From contig CALUIM010000012.1 of NCBI GenBank assembly GCA_944320725.1, positions 62,001 through 126,000 of the forward strand: a DNA stretch of 64,000 nt, in the 5' to 3' direction. The first letter of the stretch is position 1, and every line of letters starts with the position of its first letter. Shown here piece by piece: positions 8,297 through 16,119 of this stretch. The translations under genes and the position numbers were made by a program. A model generated the notes under the pieces. It ran no database searches. It saw only the letters and a list, made by a program, of their open reading frames with translations, and was not told where the DNA came from. Origin of the DNA: an uncultured Coriobacteriaceae bacterium. Its GTDB lineage: Bacteria; Actinomycetota; Coriobacteriia; Coriobacteriales; Coriobacteriaceae.

Positions 8297-8602
8297 TTAG
8301 ACAAGTATACCTATAAGCAAGCGGGCTGCCGCGTTCAACGCAAGAATAGCAATAACCGGCGAGAAATCTATACCCCCAAACGGGGGGATGAATCTACGGA
8401 AGATGCCCAGCCACGGCTCGCATATCGAACGAAGCACCATCGCGATATCGTACGCAAGACCACCCTGACGAATGGGGAACCACGACATAAGAATATAGAC
8501 AAGAATCAGCGTCTCGTAGAAATTGACGAGCGTGCTGATAATCTGAGCAAGTTGATAAATGGTGATCAGAGCCCCTGAATTAGCTGAGATAGCCGTCGGC
8601 AC
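8297..8602 (-). CDS. YggT-family small membrane protein
   Basis: A protein of about 101 aa with two strongly hydrophobic segments (residues ~12-42 and ~75-98) around the family motif SWFPI…L-R-x-I-CEPWLGIFRRFIPPFGGIDFSPV. YggT proteins are linked by genetics and synteny to envelope assembly, cell division or ion homeostasis. The gene sits between sepF and divIVA, exactly the actinobacterial/cyanobacterial neighbourhood. The start is uncertain: the GTG at 8602 overlaps the end of sepF by 23 bases and has no obvious ribosome site, so translation may be coupled to sepF. Confidence 0.88.
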   Translation of the reverse strand: MPTAISANSGALITIYQLAQIISTLVNFYETLILVYILMSWFPIRQGGLAYDIAMVLRSICEPWLGIFRRFIPPFGGIDFSPVIAILALNAAARLLIGILV

Positions 8603-9296
8603 GCAGCTTAGAAAGATCGGAATCCTTTACCTCGCAGCCGGCAGGCAGCACCATGAAGACGCGGTCGCCCACCTCGCGCACCGAGGCACCCAGCCCACAG
8701 GCAAAACCGTAGCTGAAGTCGAGCACGCGCTTGGCGACCTCAGTCCGCACGCCCACGAACACCAACGCCACAGGCTGCTTGGTGCGCACACGACGCACGA
8801 CGGTCTCGACATCGTCATAGCTCTCGGGACGAAGCACGTATGCGGGAAGCTGCGGCGTGGAGGTCAGGATGGCGTTGGCACGAGACTCAGCGGCCTGCGT
8901 TGTAGGCGCGCTCGCATTCGCAGCGTGCACGCGCACCTGAGCAGCATAGCTCGAGGGCGTGTCATACGCACCGGGGCGATAGCTGTCCTGCGAGCGTGCG
9001 GGCGGGTTGTAGGTCGTGGCGTGCCGATCGGCGTCGCCTACCAGCTGGCCGGAACGCGTATACACGGCGACAGACTCAGCCTCACCGCGGCGCGTCTGGC
9101 CCAGCATGCCGTTCGAAGGGTCATGGGCGGCAACGGCAGGAGTGTAATCGTCGGCCTGCTCGCCGTACCCCTCCTGATAGCCATCGTCCTCGTAATAATC
9201 GTCCTCATAGCCGTCCTGGTCGTACTCGTCCGCGCCGTAGGCGTCCTGCGTCTGACCAAAGGGCAGCCTGCTTTTGATGTCATCTAAGAAGCTCAC
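8580..9296 (-). CDS. sepF: SepF cell-division protein
   Basis: A 238-aa protein that tethers FtsZ filaments to the membrane, the role FtsA plays elsewhere; ftsA is absent from the dcw cluster here. The N-terminus (FLDDIKSRLPFG) is the amphipathic membrane anchor. A long Asp/Tyr/Glu-rich disordered linker (about 20-60) precedes the C-terminal SepF domain (about 145-235), which contains VLRPESYDDVETVVRRVRTKQPVALV and DFSYGFACGLGASVREVGDRVFMVLP. The start is a GTG with GAGAGG upstream. It lies 30 bases downstream of yggS and overlaps yggT. Confidence 0.95.
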   Translation of the reverse strand: MSFLDDIKSRLPFGQTQDAYGADEYDQDGYEDDYYEDDGYQEGYGEQADDYTPAVAAHDPSNGMLGQTRRGEAESVAVYTRSGQLVGDADRHATTYNPPARSQDSYRPGAYDTPSSYAAQVRVHAANASAPTTQAAESRANAILTSTPQLPAYVLRPESYDDVETVVRRVRTKQPVALVFVGVRTEVAKRVLDFSYGFACGLGASVREVGDRVFMVLPAGCEVKDSDLSKLRADGYLS

Positions 9297-9326
9297 GATG
9301 CAACCTCTCTACATGGCGGTTTTGCC

Positions 9327-10064
9327 TTATTTTAGCTCAAAAGACGGGCTAAAGACCACTCGCCCCAGACGAACCAGGGTCGACCCCTCTTCGAGCGCCT
9401 CCTCGAAATCCTCGCTCATACCACACGACAGCTCGCCGAGCTCAAGCTCAGGACAGCGCGCCACGAGCTCATCACGCAGCTCCCTAAGACCGACAAAGGT
9501 CTTGCGGGCGATATTCTTATCCCCTTGAGGTGCCATGGTCATAAGCCCGATTACATGAATTCCACGATACGACCGCAGCTCATCGAGGCCGGCGCGCAGC
9601 TCATCGGGCGAAAAGCCGGATTTCGACGCCTCCCCCGAGACGTTCACCTCAAGCAACACATCCTGCGCGGCAGCAAGCTCACCCGAGGCCATCCGCCGCT
9701 CAGCGCGCGATGAGACCGCTCGGGCCAGATGCAGCGAACTGATCGAGTGGATACAGCAGGCCCGCCCCAGCACCGCATTGATCTTGTTGGTCTGGAGGTT
9801 GCCAATCATGTCGAAACGAACCTCAGGGAGATTCGCCTCGCCGGCGAGCCCCTCGAGCTTGCGCACCAGCTCCTGGGGACGGTTCTCGCCAAACAGACGG
9901 TATCCTGCGGAGATTGCTGCCAGGACCTCGGGAACATCCACGGTTTTGGAGACCGCCATGATGCGCGCGGCATCGTGCGAACGGCCGCTGCGCTCGAGCG
10001 CCGCTTCAACACGCGCGACAATCTCCTCGCGACGGCGTTTTATTTGCTCTTCATAGCCACTCAT
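9327..10064 (-). CDS. yggS: YggS-family PLP homeostasis protein
   Basis: A 245-aa single-domain TIM-barrel protein with the alanine-racemase-like fold (PLPBP/YggS/ProSC). It binds pyridoxal phosphate and buffers its level rather than catalysing a known reaction. AVSKTVDVPEV carries the PLP lysine, GENRPQELVRKLE is the second hallmark, and FDMIGNLQTNKI (usually WHFIGxLQxNK) and VSGEASKSGF follow. C-terminal GLMTMAP and LSCGMSEDFEEALEEGSTLVRLG close the barrel. I chose the ATG at 10064, preceded by AAGG at 7 bases, over the GTG six bases upstream. As in many actinobacteria it precedes sepF. Confidence 0.95.
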   Translation of the reverse strand: MSGYEEQIKRRREEIVARVEAALERSGRSHDAARIMAVSKTVDVPEVLAAISAGYRLFGENRPQELVRKLEGLAGEANLPEVRFDMIGNLQTNKINAVLGRACCIHSISSLHLARAVSSRAERRMASGELAAAQDVLLEVNVSGEASKSGFSPDELRAGLDELRSYRGIHVIGLMTMAPQGDKNIARKTFVGLRELRDELVARCPELELGELSCGMSEDFEEALEEGSTLVRLGRVVFSPSFELK

Positions 10065-10181
10065 GGGCACACCTTCTCATCGTTTCATGATGTACCCATA
10101 CTAGCGCGAACGCGGCCCCGCACACTGCGAGACCGCGCTCGATTTACCAGAGTTTCCCAAATGAGTCAGGCCCGCGCCGAA

Positions 10182-11033
10182 CTACTCATCATCCTCATCA
10201 TCGTCGCCGTTTTGGACGCTCTCAATGAGGCGCTTGAGATCCTCGCCCACCTCGTCGAGCGGCAGCGCCGCCACGTAGCGCGCGTCGTTTTTCGGCTCGA
10301 GGATCACGCCCTCGCCCGATGGCACGCGCAAGCTCTCGAGCTCGTCCTCGTCGGACTCGGCGATATCCGAGGCGCTCAAGCGCTGCCCGGTGAGCAGGAA
10401 GGTGAGACGAGTCGCGATCTCAACCGACACGCTCGAGATGCGCTCAAGATAGCGCGAGGTCATGATGGCACGGCGCAGGTGATCGTAGTTCTCCGGCGCG
10501 GGGTCATCGGCTGAAACAATGCGGTTATAGACGCGGAAGAACTCCTCGTACACGTCGTGCACCGGCTCGTCGAGCGTGATGAGGGCGCGCATCTCGGCAA
10601 GATCGTTGTTCACGAGGCACGAAATCGAAGCGCCCATGACCCGGTACACATAGCCCGCCTCGCGATCGATCAGCTCGATGAGCTCAGCCGGGATCTCTAC
10701 CTCCGCCTTGGCCTTCGCCTTGGCGCCGCGCGCAATCGAGCGGATATGGTCGCTCACGCGCTGGAGGTTGAAGTTCACGTAGATAATCGTCTGCAGCAGG
10801 CGGAAATCCGAAGCCACCGGCGACTGCGTGGCGATGAGGTTGTAGCATACCGCCTCGAGGTTCGCACAGCGTGCATCGATCTGCAGCGTCTTTTTCTTCG
10901 CCTTGTTCGCAAGCTTCTTGTCGCCCGTGTTGAACGCCGTAATGGCGTCATGCAGCGTCAAGTCGAGCGCCTCAAAGATAGACAGCATCTCGTGCCGCGC
11001 TTCGATCAGCTGGCGTGAGAACAGTTTGCGCAT
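10182..11033 (-). CDS. phoU: PhoU phosphate-signalling regulator
   Basis: A 283-aa helical protein with two PhoU domains (three-helix bundles, about 10-95 and 120-210) that normally links the Pst transporter to the PhoR/PhoB-type two-component system. Motifs: RVSDHIRSIARG in the first repeat and SRYLERISSVSVEIATR in the second (usually E/D-R-I/V-G/A-D). The C-terminal 60 residues are acidic, ending in a run of Asp/Glu. The ATG at 11033 has GGAG six bases upstream. Neither pst genes nor a phoR/phoB pair are next to it, and its place inside the division gene run is odd. It could also serve the Pit system at 2.4-4.2 kb, although that has its own DUF47 partner. Confidence 0.87.
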   Translation of the reverse strand: MRKLFSRQLIEARHEMLSIFEALDLTLHDAITAFNTGDKKLANKAKKKTLQIDARCANLEAVCYNLIATQSPVASDFRLLQTIIYVNFNLQRVSDHIRSIARGAKAKAKAEVEIPAELIELIDREAGYVYRVMGASISCLVNNDLAEMRALITLDEPVHDVYEEFFRVYNRIVSADDPAPENYDHLRRAIMTSRYLERISSVSVEIATRLTFLLTGQRLSASDIAESDEDELESLRVPSGEGVILEPKNDARYVAALPLDEVGEDLKRLIESVQNGDDDEDDE

Positions 11034-11255
11034 AAAGAGCTCCAATCAGATGCCCGCGGGACGCGCGTGCCCCGCAACCGGTAGGCACTGGCGGCACAGC
11101 CGACAGCCGACAGGCGCGATGTGCCTGCCGTAACGCGGTTCAGTCTAGCAAGCCATCGTAAGCTGGCTGTAAAGGGAATGACGTGCGTTGATAAGCGAAT
11201 CGCTGGGGCATCGGGCGGATGGATGAGCGGAGGCGTGCGTGTGTCGCCGACCCCC

Positions 11256-12056
11256 CTAGCGAGCCTTCTCCCCAACAACAGCCACCGCCGCATGCCTGCC
11301 GCACGAGCCATGCTCGGCACGGTATGAGTAGAACCGGTCGTTAAGCTTCATCGTTGAAAGCTGAGGATCGCAGACGGCATCAGCCGCTATGCCCGCTTGG
11401 ACAAGCGACGTACGGATGCACGCCGCCAAATCGAGCAGGCGGTCGCCCGCCGCGCACACCTCGCCGAAGTGCTCGTGGAAGCGATCCATAAGCTCCTCGG
11501 ACACCTCGTATTCATCGCCCAGAATATGCGGGCCAACAAACGCCGCAAGCTCGCCCGCCGCGCAGCCCGTGAGCTCCATGAGCATACAAGCAGCCTTGCC
11601 CGCGATGCCTGCATACGTGCCCTTCCAGCCTGAATGAACAACCGCCACAGCATGAGGGCTCGTTATGACCACGGGGACGCAGTCTGCAAAACACAGCATG
11701 ACCGGCACATGGGGTACGGTGCAGATGATGCCGTCGGCACCGTGGGCAATCTCCTCGCGGACCCGCGCAAGCGCTTCGGGCGAACTGTCCTGGACGCACG
11801 CGATATGATCGCCATGCACCTGATTCGGCACGAGCAGGCGATCCGCATCCTCCCTTGCCCCCAGCGCCTCGAGCACCCGCAAGCGGTTCTCGCGAACCGC
11901 GGCAGGATCATCGCCCACATGCGAGCCAAGGTTGAGCGAAGCATAGGGCGACTGCGAGACACCACCGGTGCGCTCGGTAAATCCAAAGCGAACCGGCCCT
12001 TCGAACACACCTGTCATCGCAATGCCGTTCGCATATGTTCTGCGCTCAAGCTTCAT
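11256..12056 (-). CDS. pgeF: Peptidoglycan editing factor PgeF (YfiH/laccase-domain purine nucleoside phosphorylase)
   Basis: A 266-aa member of the multicopper-polyphenol-oxidase/YfiH family. E. coli PgeF helps prevent mis-incorporation of L-Ser into peptidoglycan precursors, and other members act as purine nucleoside phosphorylase/adenosine deaminase. The zinc triad is visible: His81 (NQVHGD), Cys126 (CFADCVPV) and His141 (HSGWKGT). Length and start (GAAAGGG upstream of ATG 12056) are normal. It follows ftsZ on the same strand, a common actinobacterial and firmicute order, but is separated from it by about 300 bases holding a terminator and palindromes, so it probably has its own promoter. 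Confidence 0.93.
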   Translation of the reverse strand: MKLERRTYANGIAMTGVFEGPVRFGFTERTGGVSQSPYASLNLGSHVGDDPAAVRENRLRVLEALGAREDADRLLVPNQVHGDHIACVQDSSPEALARVREEIAHGADGIICTVPHVPVMLCFADCVPVVITSPHAVAVVHSGWKGTYAGIAGKAACMLMELTGCAAGELAAFVGPHILGDEYEVSEELMDRFHEHFGEVCAAGDRLLDLAACIRTSLVQAGIAADAVCDPQLSTMKLNDRFYSYRAEHGSCGRHAAVAVVGEKAR

Positions 12057-12148
12057 GGGGCACCCTTTCCGCCTGCAATCGATTCATTTCGAGCATGTTG
12101 TACCCATCTCGGGCGCACTGCACCTCCTGCACCGCGCGCCCAAGACGT

Positions 12149-12255
12149 GAGTACGCGATGTTTCGCGTACTCGGGACGTCTGAGCGATCGAGTACGCGAA
12201 ACATCGCGTACTCGACTGCTCTCTCGCAACCAATACGCGCCATATCGCGTATTGG
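12149..12255. repeat. Three related palindromes, two of them reverse complements of each other
   Basis: Between ftsZ and pgeF lie three perfect 10-bp-arm hairpins. The first (12149-12172) has arms GAGTACGCGA/TCGCGTACTC around TGTT. The second (12190-12213, flanking C/G extends it) has the same arms around AACA and is the exact reverse complement of the first. The third (12230-12255) has arms CCAATACGCG/CGCGTATTGG around a six-base loop and shares the TACGCG core. The whole block is therefore a palindrome of palindromes. It carries no T run and is distinct from the ftsZ terminator 35 bases away. It could be a regulator-binding cluster, an extragenic repeat (REP/BIME) or a site for a structural protein. 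Confidence 0.8.
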
Positions 12256-12287
12256 AGATGGCTCTTAGGTGAGTGACACGCGCCATA

Positions 12288-12313
12288 CAAAAGGGCGCCC
12301 CCATGAGGCGCCC
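12288..12313 (-). terminator. Rho-independent terminator at the end of the dcw cluster
   Basis: On the minus strand GGGCGCC-loop-GGCGCCC (7 bp perfect) is followed by TTTTG, about 47 bases past the ftsZ stop. Confidence 0.85.
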
Positions 12314-12359
12314 TTGTGCACGTTGCGATGTTTGCGCCGCCGCATGGGCGACGTACATG

Positions 12360-13508
12360 TTAGAAGCTGCCGCGCTTGAGGAAATCAGGCAGCTCAAACT
12401 GATCGTTACCGAAGTTATGAACCTCCGTGCCACCGATGGTGCGGCTGCTGGACGTGCTCGCCGGCGCGGCCTGCTGGGTGCTGTGCGCACCTGCGGGCTC
12501 GGAGCTCTTGGGAGCATGCGCAGCTGCAAACAGATCATCCTGGCGGTTGACGTTCGAATCGGAGAAGCCGGTGGCGATGACGGTGATGCGCACCTGGTCG
12601 CCGAGCGACTCGTCGACCACGGTACCGAAGATGATGTTCGCCTCGGGATCGACCGCGTTGGCCACGAGGTCGGCAGCGTCGTTGATCTCCTGGATGCCAA
12701 GGTCCTTGGAACCGGCAATGGAAAGCAGGACGCGGGTGGCACCATCGATGGAGCTCTCGAGCAGCGGGCTGGAGATGGCCTGCTGAGCGGCGTCGACCGA
12801 GCGGTTGTCGCCGGAAGCGGTGCCGATGCCCATCATGGCGGTACCGGCCTGCTTCATGATGGTCTTCACGTCAGCAAAGTCGAGGTTGATGACGCCGGGG
12901 ACCGTGATGAGGTCGGTGATGCCCTGGGTACCCTGGGAAAGCACGCCGTCGGCGTTCGAGAAGGCCTCGAGCATGGTGGTCTTCTTCTCGGCGGTGGCGA
13001 GCAGACGGTCGTTCGGGATGACGATGAGGGTGTCGACGCTCTGCGACAGCGTGCGGATGCCCTCTTCGGCGGCCTGCTTGCGCTTGCGGCCCTCGAAGGT
13101 GAAGGGCTTGGTCACCACGGCGACGGTGAGCGCGCCGATGTCGTTCATCGCGATATCGGCCACGATGGGCGCAGCGCCCGTACCGGTGCCGCCACCCTCG
13201 CCCGCGGTGATGAAGACCATGTCGGCGCCAGCGAGCGCCTCCTGGATGTCGTCACGGCTCTCGTCGGCAGCCTTACGGCCGATCTCAGGGTTCGCACCGG
13301 CGCCAAGGCCGCGCGTAAGATCGGTGCCGATGTGCACCTTGATGTCAGCATCCGAGATCGCAAGCGCCTGCGCGTCGGTGTTGATGGCCACGAACTCGAC
13401 GCCGCGGATGCCCTCTTCGATCATGCGGTTGACCGCGTTGGTTCCGCCGCCGCCGACGCCGACCACCTTGATGACGGCAAGATAGTTGTTGATCTCGTTC
13501 TCGTGCAT
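12360..13508 (-). CDS. ftsZ: Cell-division GTPase FtsZ
   Basis: The 382-aa tubulin homologue that polymerises into the Z ring at midcell. The N-terminal [14 protein letters not shown], the tubulin signature [12 protein letters not shown] (about 105-116) that binds GTP, and the T7 loop region are all intact. A variable Ser/Thr/Ala linker at about 318-365 leads to the C-terminal peptide LPDFLKRG, which should bind SepF. GGAGG precedes the ATG. A TATACT -10 box lies 37 bases upstream, so ftsZ has its own promoter in addition to read-through from ftsQ, 195 bases away. No ftsA lies between ftsQ and ftsZ. Confidence 0.98.
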   Translation of the reverse strand: MHENEINNYLAVIKVVGVGGGGTNAVNRMIEEGIRGVEFVAINTDAQALAISDADIKVHIGTDLTRGLGAGANPEIGRKAADESRDDIQEALAGADMVFITAGEGGGTGTGAAPIVADIAMNDIGALTVAVVTKPFTFEGRKRKQAAEEGIRTLSQSVDTLIVIPNDRLLATAEKKTTMLEAFSNADGVLSQGTQGITDLITVPGVINLDFADVKTIMKQAGTAMMGIGTASGDNRSVDAAQQAISSPLLESSIDGATRVLLSIAGSKDLGIQEINDAADLVANAVDPEANIIFGTVVDESLGDQVRITVIATGFSDSNVNRQDDLFAAAHAPKSSEPAGAHSTQQAAPASTSSSRTIGGTEVHNFGNDQFELPDFLKRGSF

Positions 13509-13544
13509 GTCGGTCCTCCGCTTGATGGATTGTCGAACGCCTTA

Positions 13545-13550
13545 AGTATA
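13545..13550 (-). promoter_or_regulatory. -10 box of a promoter for ftsZ
   Basis: TATACT on the minus strand, 37 bases before the ftsZ start, within a comparatively AT-rich 195-base spacer. The -35 region is weak. An imperfect inverted repeat (AATTTGTG … CACAACAATT) at 13633-13656 further upstream may be an operator, but support is only the symmetry. Confidence 0.5.
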
Positions 13551-13703
13551 ACCCTCAAGTTCACGTTAAACGTCGAGGTAAATCGGCATATGTTTGCACA
13601 AAATGCAGGTCAAAGTCAAATCGACTTTCACCAATTTGTGAACGTGCACAACAATTCGCAGGTAGATGCCTTAACCGTTCGCCGAAGCCACGATGCTCAG
13701 GGC

Positions 13704-15239
13704 CTACTCCCCCGGCGCGCTCCTGAACGAGTAGCTATCGGGCGTGCGAACGTTGATATAGGTGACACCCTGCTCCTGTTCGAGCAGACGCGTAACGATG
13801 AGCTCCTTGTTCTGAATATCGTCGGGCGCACCAAGCGCGACCTCAACACCCGAGGTCAAATAGGCCGTAATTGCCTCGACCGAGGGAAGCGAGAGATATT
13901 GGATCTGCGCGATGAACTCGTCTGAGAATCCGTTGGCGTAGTCGATGCCGGCGAGCATGACCTCCGAGGTCACCGGCTGGTTGGACGACGGGTCAACATC
14001 GGCCGCAACATCGGCGAACAGCAGCACGCCGTTCTGACGCGCAAGCGCAAGCGCCGCATCAAGGCCGCTCAGCTGCTGGGAGCCATCCTGCGAGGTCTGC
14101 TGGGCGGCATCATCGCCCTCCCCCGCGGCGTCCGCCGTGTCGGCATCGTCGGACGACTGATCATCATCGGTCGCCCCCTTATCGGTCGCATCTCCTGCGG
14201 CATCCGAGCCCTCATCGCCATCGACAGCCGCATCGCTCGACGGCTCATCCGTATGTGCCGCGGTATCGTTCTCGTCAACCGGCGCAGGGTTGCCCGCGCC
14301 GCTTCCCACCACATTGCCCTCGGCATCTACGGTGACAGCGAGCGAAATGGGCGCGATCCACATACCGTCGTCGCTGATTGCCCACGCGATATCATCGGCG
14401 GTGATATAGGCGATAGCAGCGATGGTCCGCTCGTGTGGCGTGATGACGAGCGTGTTGGGGAACTGCCGCTCGATATCGACGCCCTCGACCCAGGGATTCG
14501 ACTCGAGACTCTCGGTAATCTTCTCGGCGTTCACGTTGAGCAGCGTCGTGCCCTCGGGAATCTGCGCGAGCTGTTCCACCGTGTGCTGCGACACATGCGC
14601 GCTCCCGTTGAGCTGAATGTTGGTCGCGGCAAAAATGGGTGCATTCACCACGACGATGGCAACCACCGCCACCACGGCGACGGCGGCTACCACGGCCGCA
14701 ATGATTCCGCCTGGCAGCTTGACGCTCGGCAGCGGTATGCGTGGCAGCTTGATCGCCGGCGCGCCCGCGGCCTTCTCCTTCACGGTGCGCGGTTTAGCCG
14801 CAACCGAGACGAACGAGGTCGCCGGCGCATTCCGAGGCGCGGTGCGTTTTTTCAGCACCGGTGCCGATGCGTGCGGGACGGCCTTGCGCTTGGTGGGGCG
14901 CGCCTTTTGCGGTGCAGCCGCACCTCGCGCGAGCGTTGTTGCTGTCGAGGTGCTCTGCTTGGGCTTCGATGCCTTCTGCACCGAGATCTTACGCGGGGAC
15001 GGCTTGGCTACCGTCGAAGCTGATGCGGAACGCGCCGTCACCGCCTTGCGGCGGGTGCTCTTGGTGGGCGTGGAATATGAGCTGATGGGTTTGCGCTGGG
15101 GAGCACGGGAGGCGCCGCCGCTCGATGCGCGCGGAGCGCTGGCGGACGAAACGCGGAGGGCACCTCGACCCCCCGCTCGGCGAAACGTGGGCTTCGAGGC
15201 GCTAGAACCCGAGGAATTTGACTTCCGGCTGGAGTTCAA
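13704..15239 (-). CDS. ftsQ: FtsQ/DivIB division protein with long basic N-terminus and acidic insertion
   Basis: A 511-aa bitopic membrane protein of the divisome that links the periplasmic side of FtsB/L/W/I. An unusually long Ser/Ala/Lys/Arg-rich cytosolic region (about 1-170) precedes the membrane helix (GIIAAVVAAVAVVAVVAIV, about 185-208). The POTRA domain follows (IQLNGSAHVSQHTVEQL…NPWVEGVDIERQFPNTLVI). Within the extracytoplasmic beta domain lies a stretch of about 80 residues made mostly of Asp, Ala, Glu, Ser and Thr. The start is probably the TTG at 15239, nine bases after GGGAGG; the ATG at 15266 lacks a ribosome site. It overlaps the end of murB by 38 bases. Typical FtsQ proteins are 250-320 aa. 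Confidence 0.88.
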   Translation of the reverse strand: MNSSRKSNSSGSSASKPTFRRAGGRGALRVSSASAPRASSGGASRAPQRKPISSYSTPTKSTRRKAVTARSASASTVAKPSPRKISVQKASKPKQSTSTATTLARGAAAPQKARPTKRKAVPHASAPVLKKRTAPRNAPATSFVSVAAKPRTVKEKAAGAPAIKLPRIPLPSVKLPGGIIAAVVAAVAVVAVVAIVVVNAPIFAATNIQLNGSAHVSQHTVEQLAQIPEGTTLLNVNAEKITESLESNPWVEGVDIERQFPNTLVITPHERTIAAIAYITADDIAWAISDDGMWIAPISLAVTVDAEGNVVGSGAGNPAPVDENDTAAHTDEPSSDAAVDGDEGSDAAGDATDKGATDDDQSSDDADTADAAGEGDDAAQQTSQDGSQQLSGLDAALALARQNGVLLFADVAADVDPSSNQPVTSEVMLAGIDYANGFSDEFIAQIQYLSLPSVEAITAYLTSGVEVALGAPDDIQNKELIVTRLLEQEQGVTYINVRTPDSYSFRSAPGE

Positions 15240-16113
15240 CGCCGTATACCTCCCGAATCTTCTCATGGACGTGCTTGATGACTGCTACGACATCTGCTGC
15301 GGTAGCAGTACCCGTGTTGACGATAAAGTTACCGTGAACCGGAGAGACCTCGGCACCTCCCACGGAAAAACCCTTCAATCCACAGTCCTCAATCATTTTT
15401 CCCACACTATTGCCCGGCGGATTCTTGAACACCGAGCCGCAGGTGGCGCACCCGATGGGCTGCGTGCGACGTCGCCGCGACAGCAGCTGCTCCATCTTGG
15501 CGCGAATCTCTGCCTTGTTGCCCGGCTCGAGCTTGAGCGTGGCTTCCAAAACGATCTCGTCGCGCGGCAGAGAGCAGTGTCGATACTCCCAGTCGATGTC
15601 GCCGTGTGCATAGTGTTTGATACCCTGCCCTTCCTTGAAGGTCACGACATCGCTCACCAGCGACCCAATCCACGCATCGCGCGTACCGGCGTTCATGGAA
15701 ACCGCCCCGCCCACGGTGCCCGGAATGCCCACGGCAAACTCGAGCCCCGTGAGGCTGCGGGTAAACGTCTCGTTCACCAGCCGTGCCAGAATCACGCCCG
15801 CGCCCGCGGTGATGGTGCATCCGTCCTCGGCGACCACTGTGCGGGAAAACTCCCTGCCCAGCGAGATGACCGCGCCATCATAGCCCTCATCGGCAACGAG
15901 CAGATTCGACCCCTTGCCAACGATGACCCACGGAACCTGCTCTTTCTGAAGAACATCGACCGCGCGGCGCAGCGCGTGATAGCTATGGCACACGACAAAC
16001 AGCGCGGCTTTGCCACCGATGCGGTAGCTCGTATGACGCGCAAGGCGCTCGTTCTCAATCACGTCGGTGTCGGCGGTGCCCGACAGCGACATCACGGCGT
16101 TGAAAAGACCCAT
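15202..16113 (-). CDS. murB: UDP-N-acetylenolpyruvoylglucosamine reductase MurB
   Basis: The 303-aa flavoenzyme that reduces UDP-GlcNAc-enolpyruvate to UDP-MurNAc with NADPH, the second committed step of peptidoglycan synthesis. The FAD domain is marked by IVGKGSNLLVADEGYDG, the GLEFAVGIPGTVGGAVSMNAG core and YRHCS. The C-terminal GSVFKNPPGNSVGKMIEDCGLKG carries the catalytic Ser, and the glutamate lies in the last segment (ELQPEVKFLGF). This is the type II (short) form usual in Gram-positives. It begins 6 bases after murC. Confidence 0.97.
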   Translation of the reverse strand: MGLFNAVMSLSGTADTDVIENERLARHTSYRIGGKAALFVVCHSYHALRRAVDVLQKEQVPWVIVGKGSNLLVADEGYDGAVISLGREFSRTVVAEDGCTITAGAGVILARLVNETFTRSLTGLEFAVGIPGTVGGAVSMNAGTRDAWIGSLVSDVVTFKEGQGIKHYAHGDIDWEYRHCSLPRDEIVLEATLKLEPGNKAEIRAKMEQLLSRRRRTQPIGCATCGSVFKNPPGNSVGKMIEDCGLKGFSVGGAEVSPVHGNFIVNTGTATAADVVAVIKHVHEKIREVYGVELQPEVKFLGF

Positions 16114-16119
16114 GGGCCC

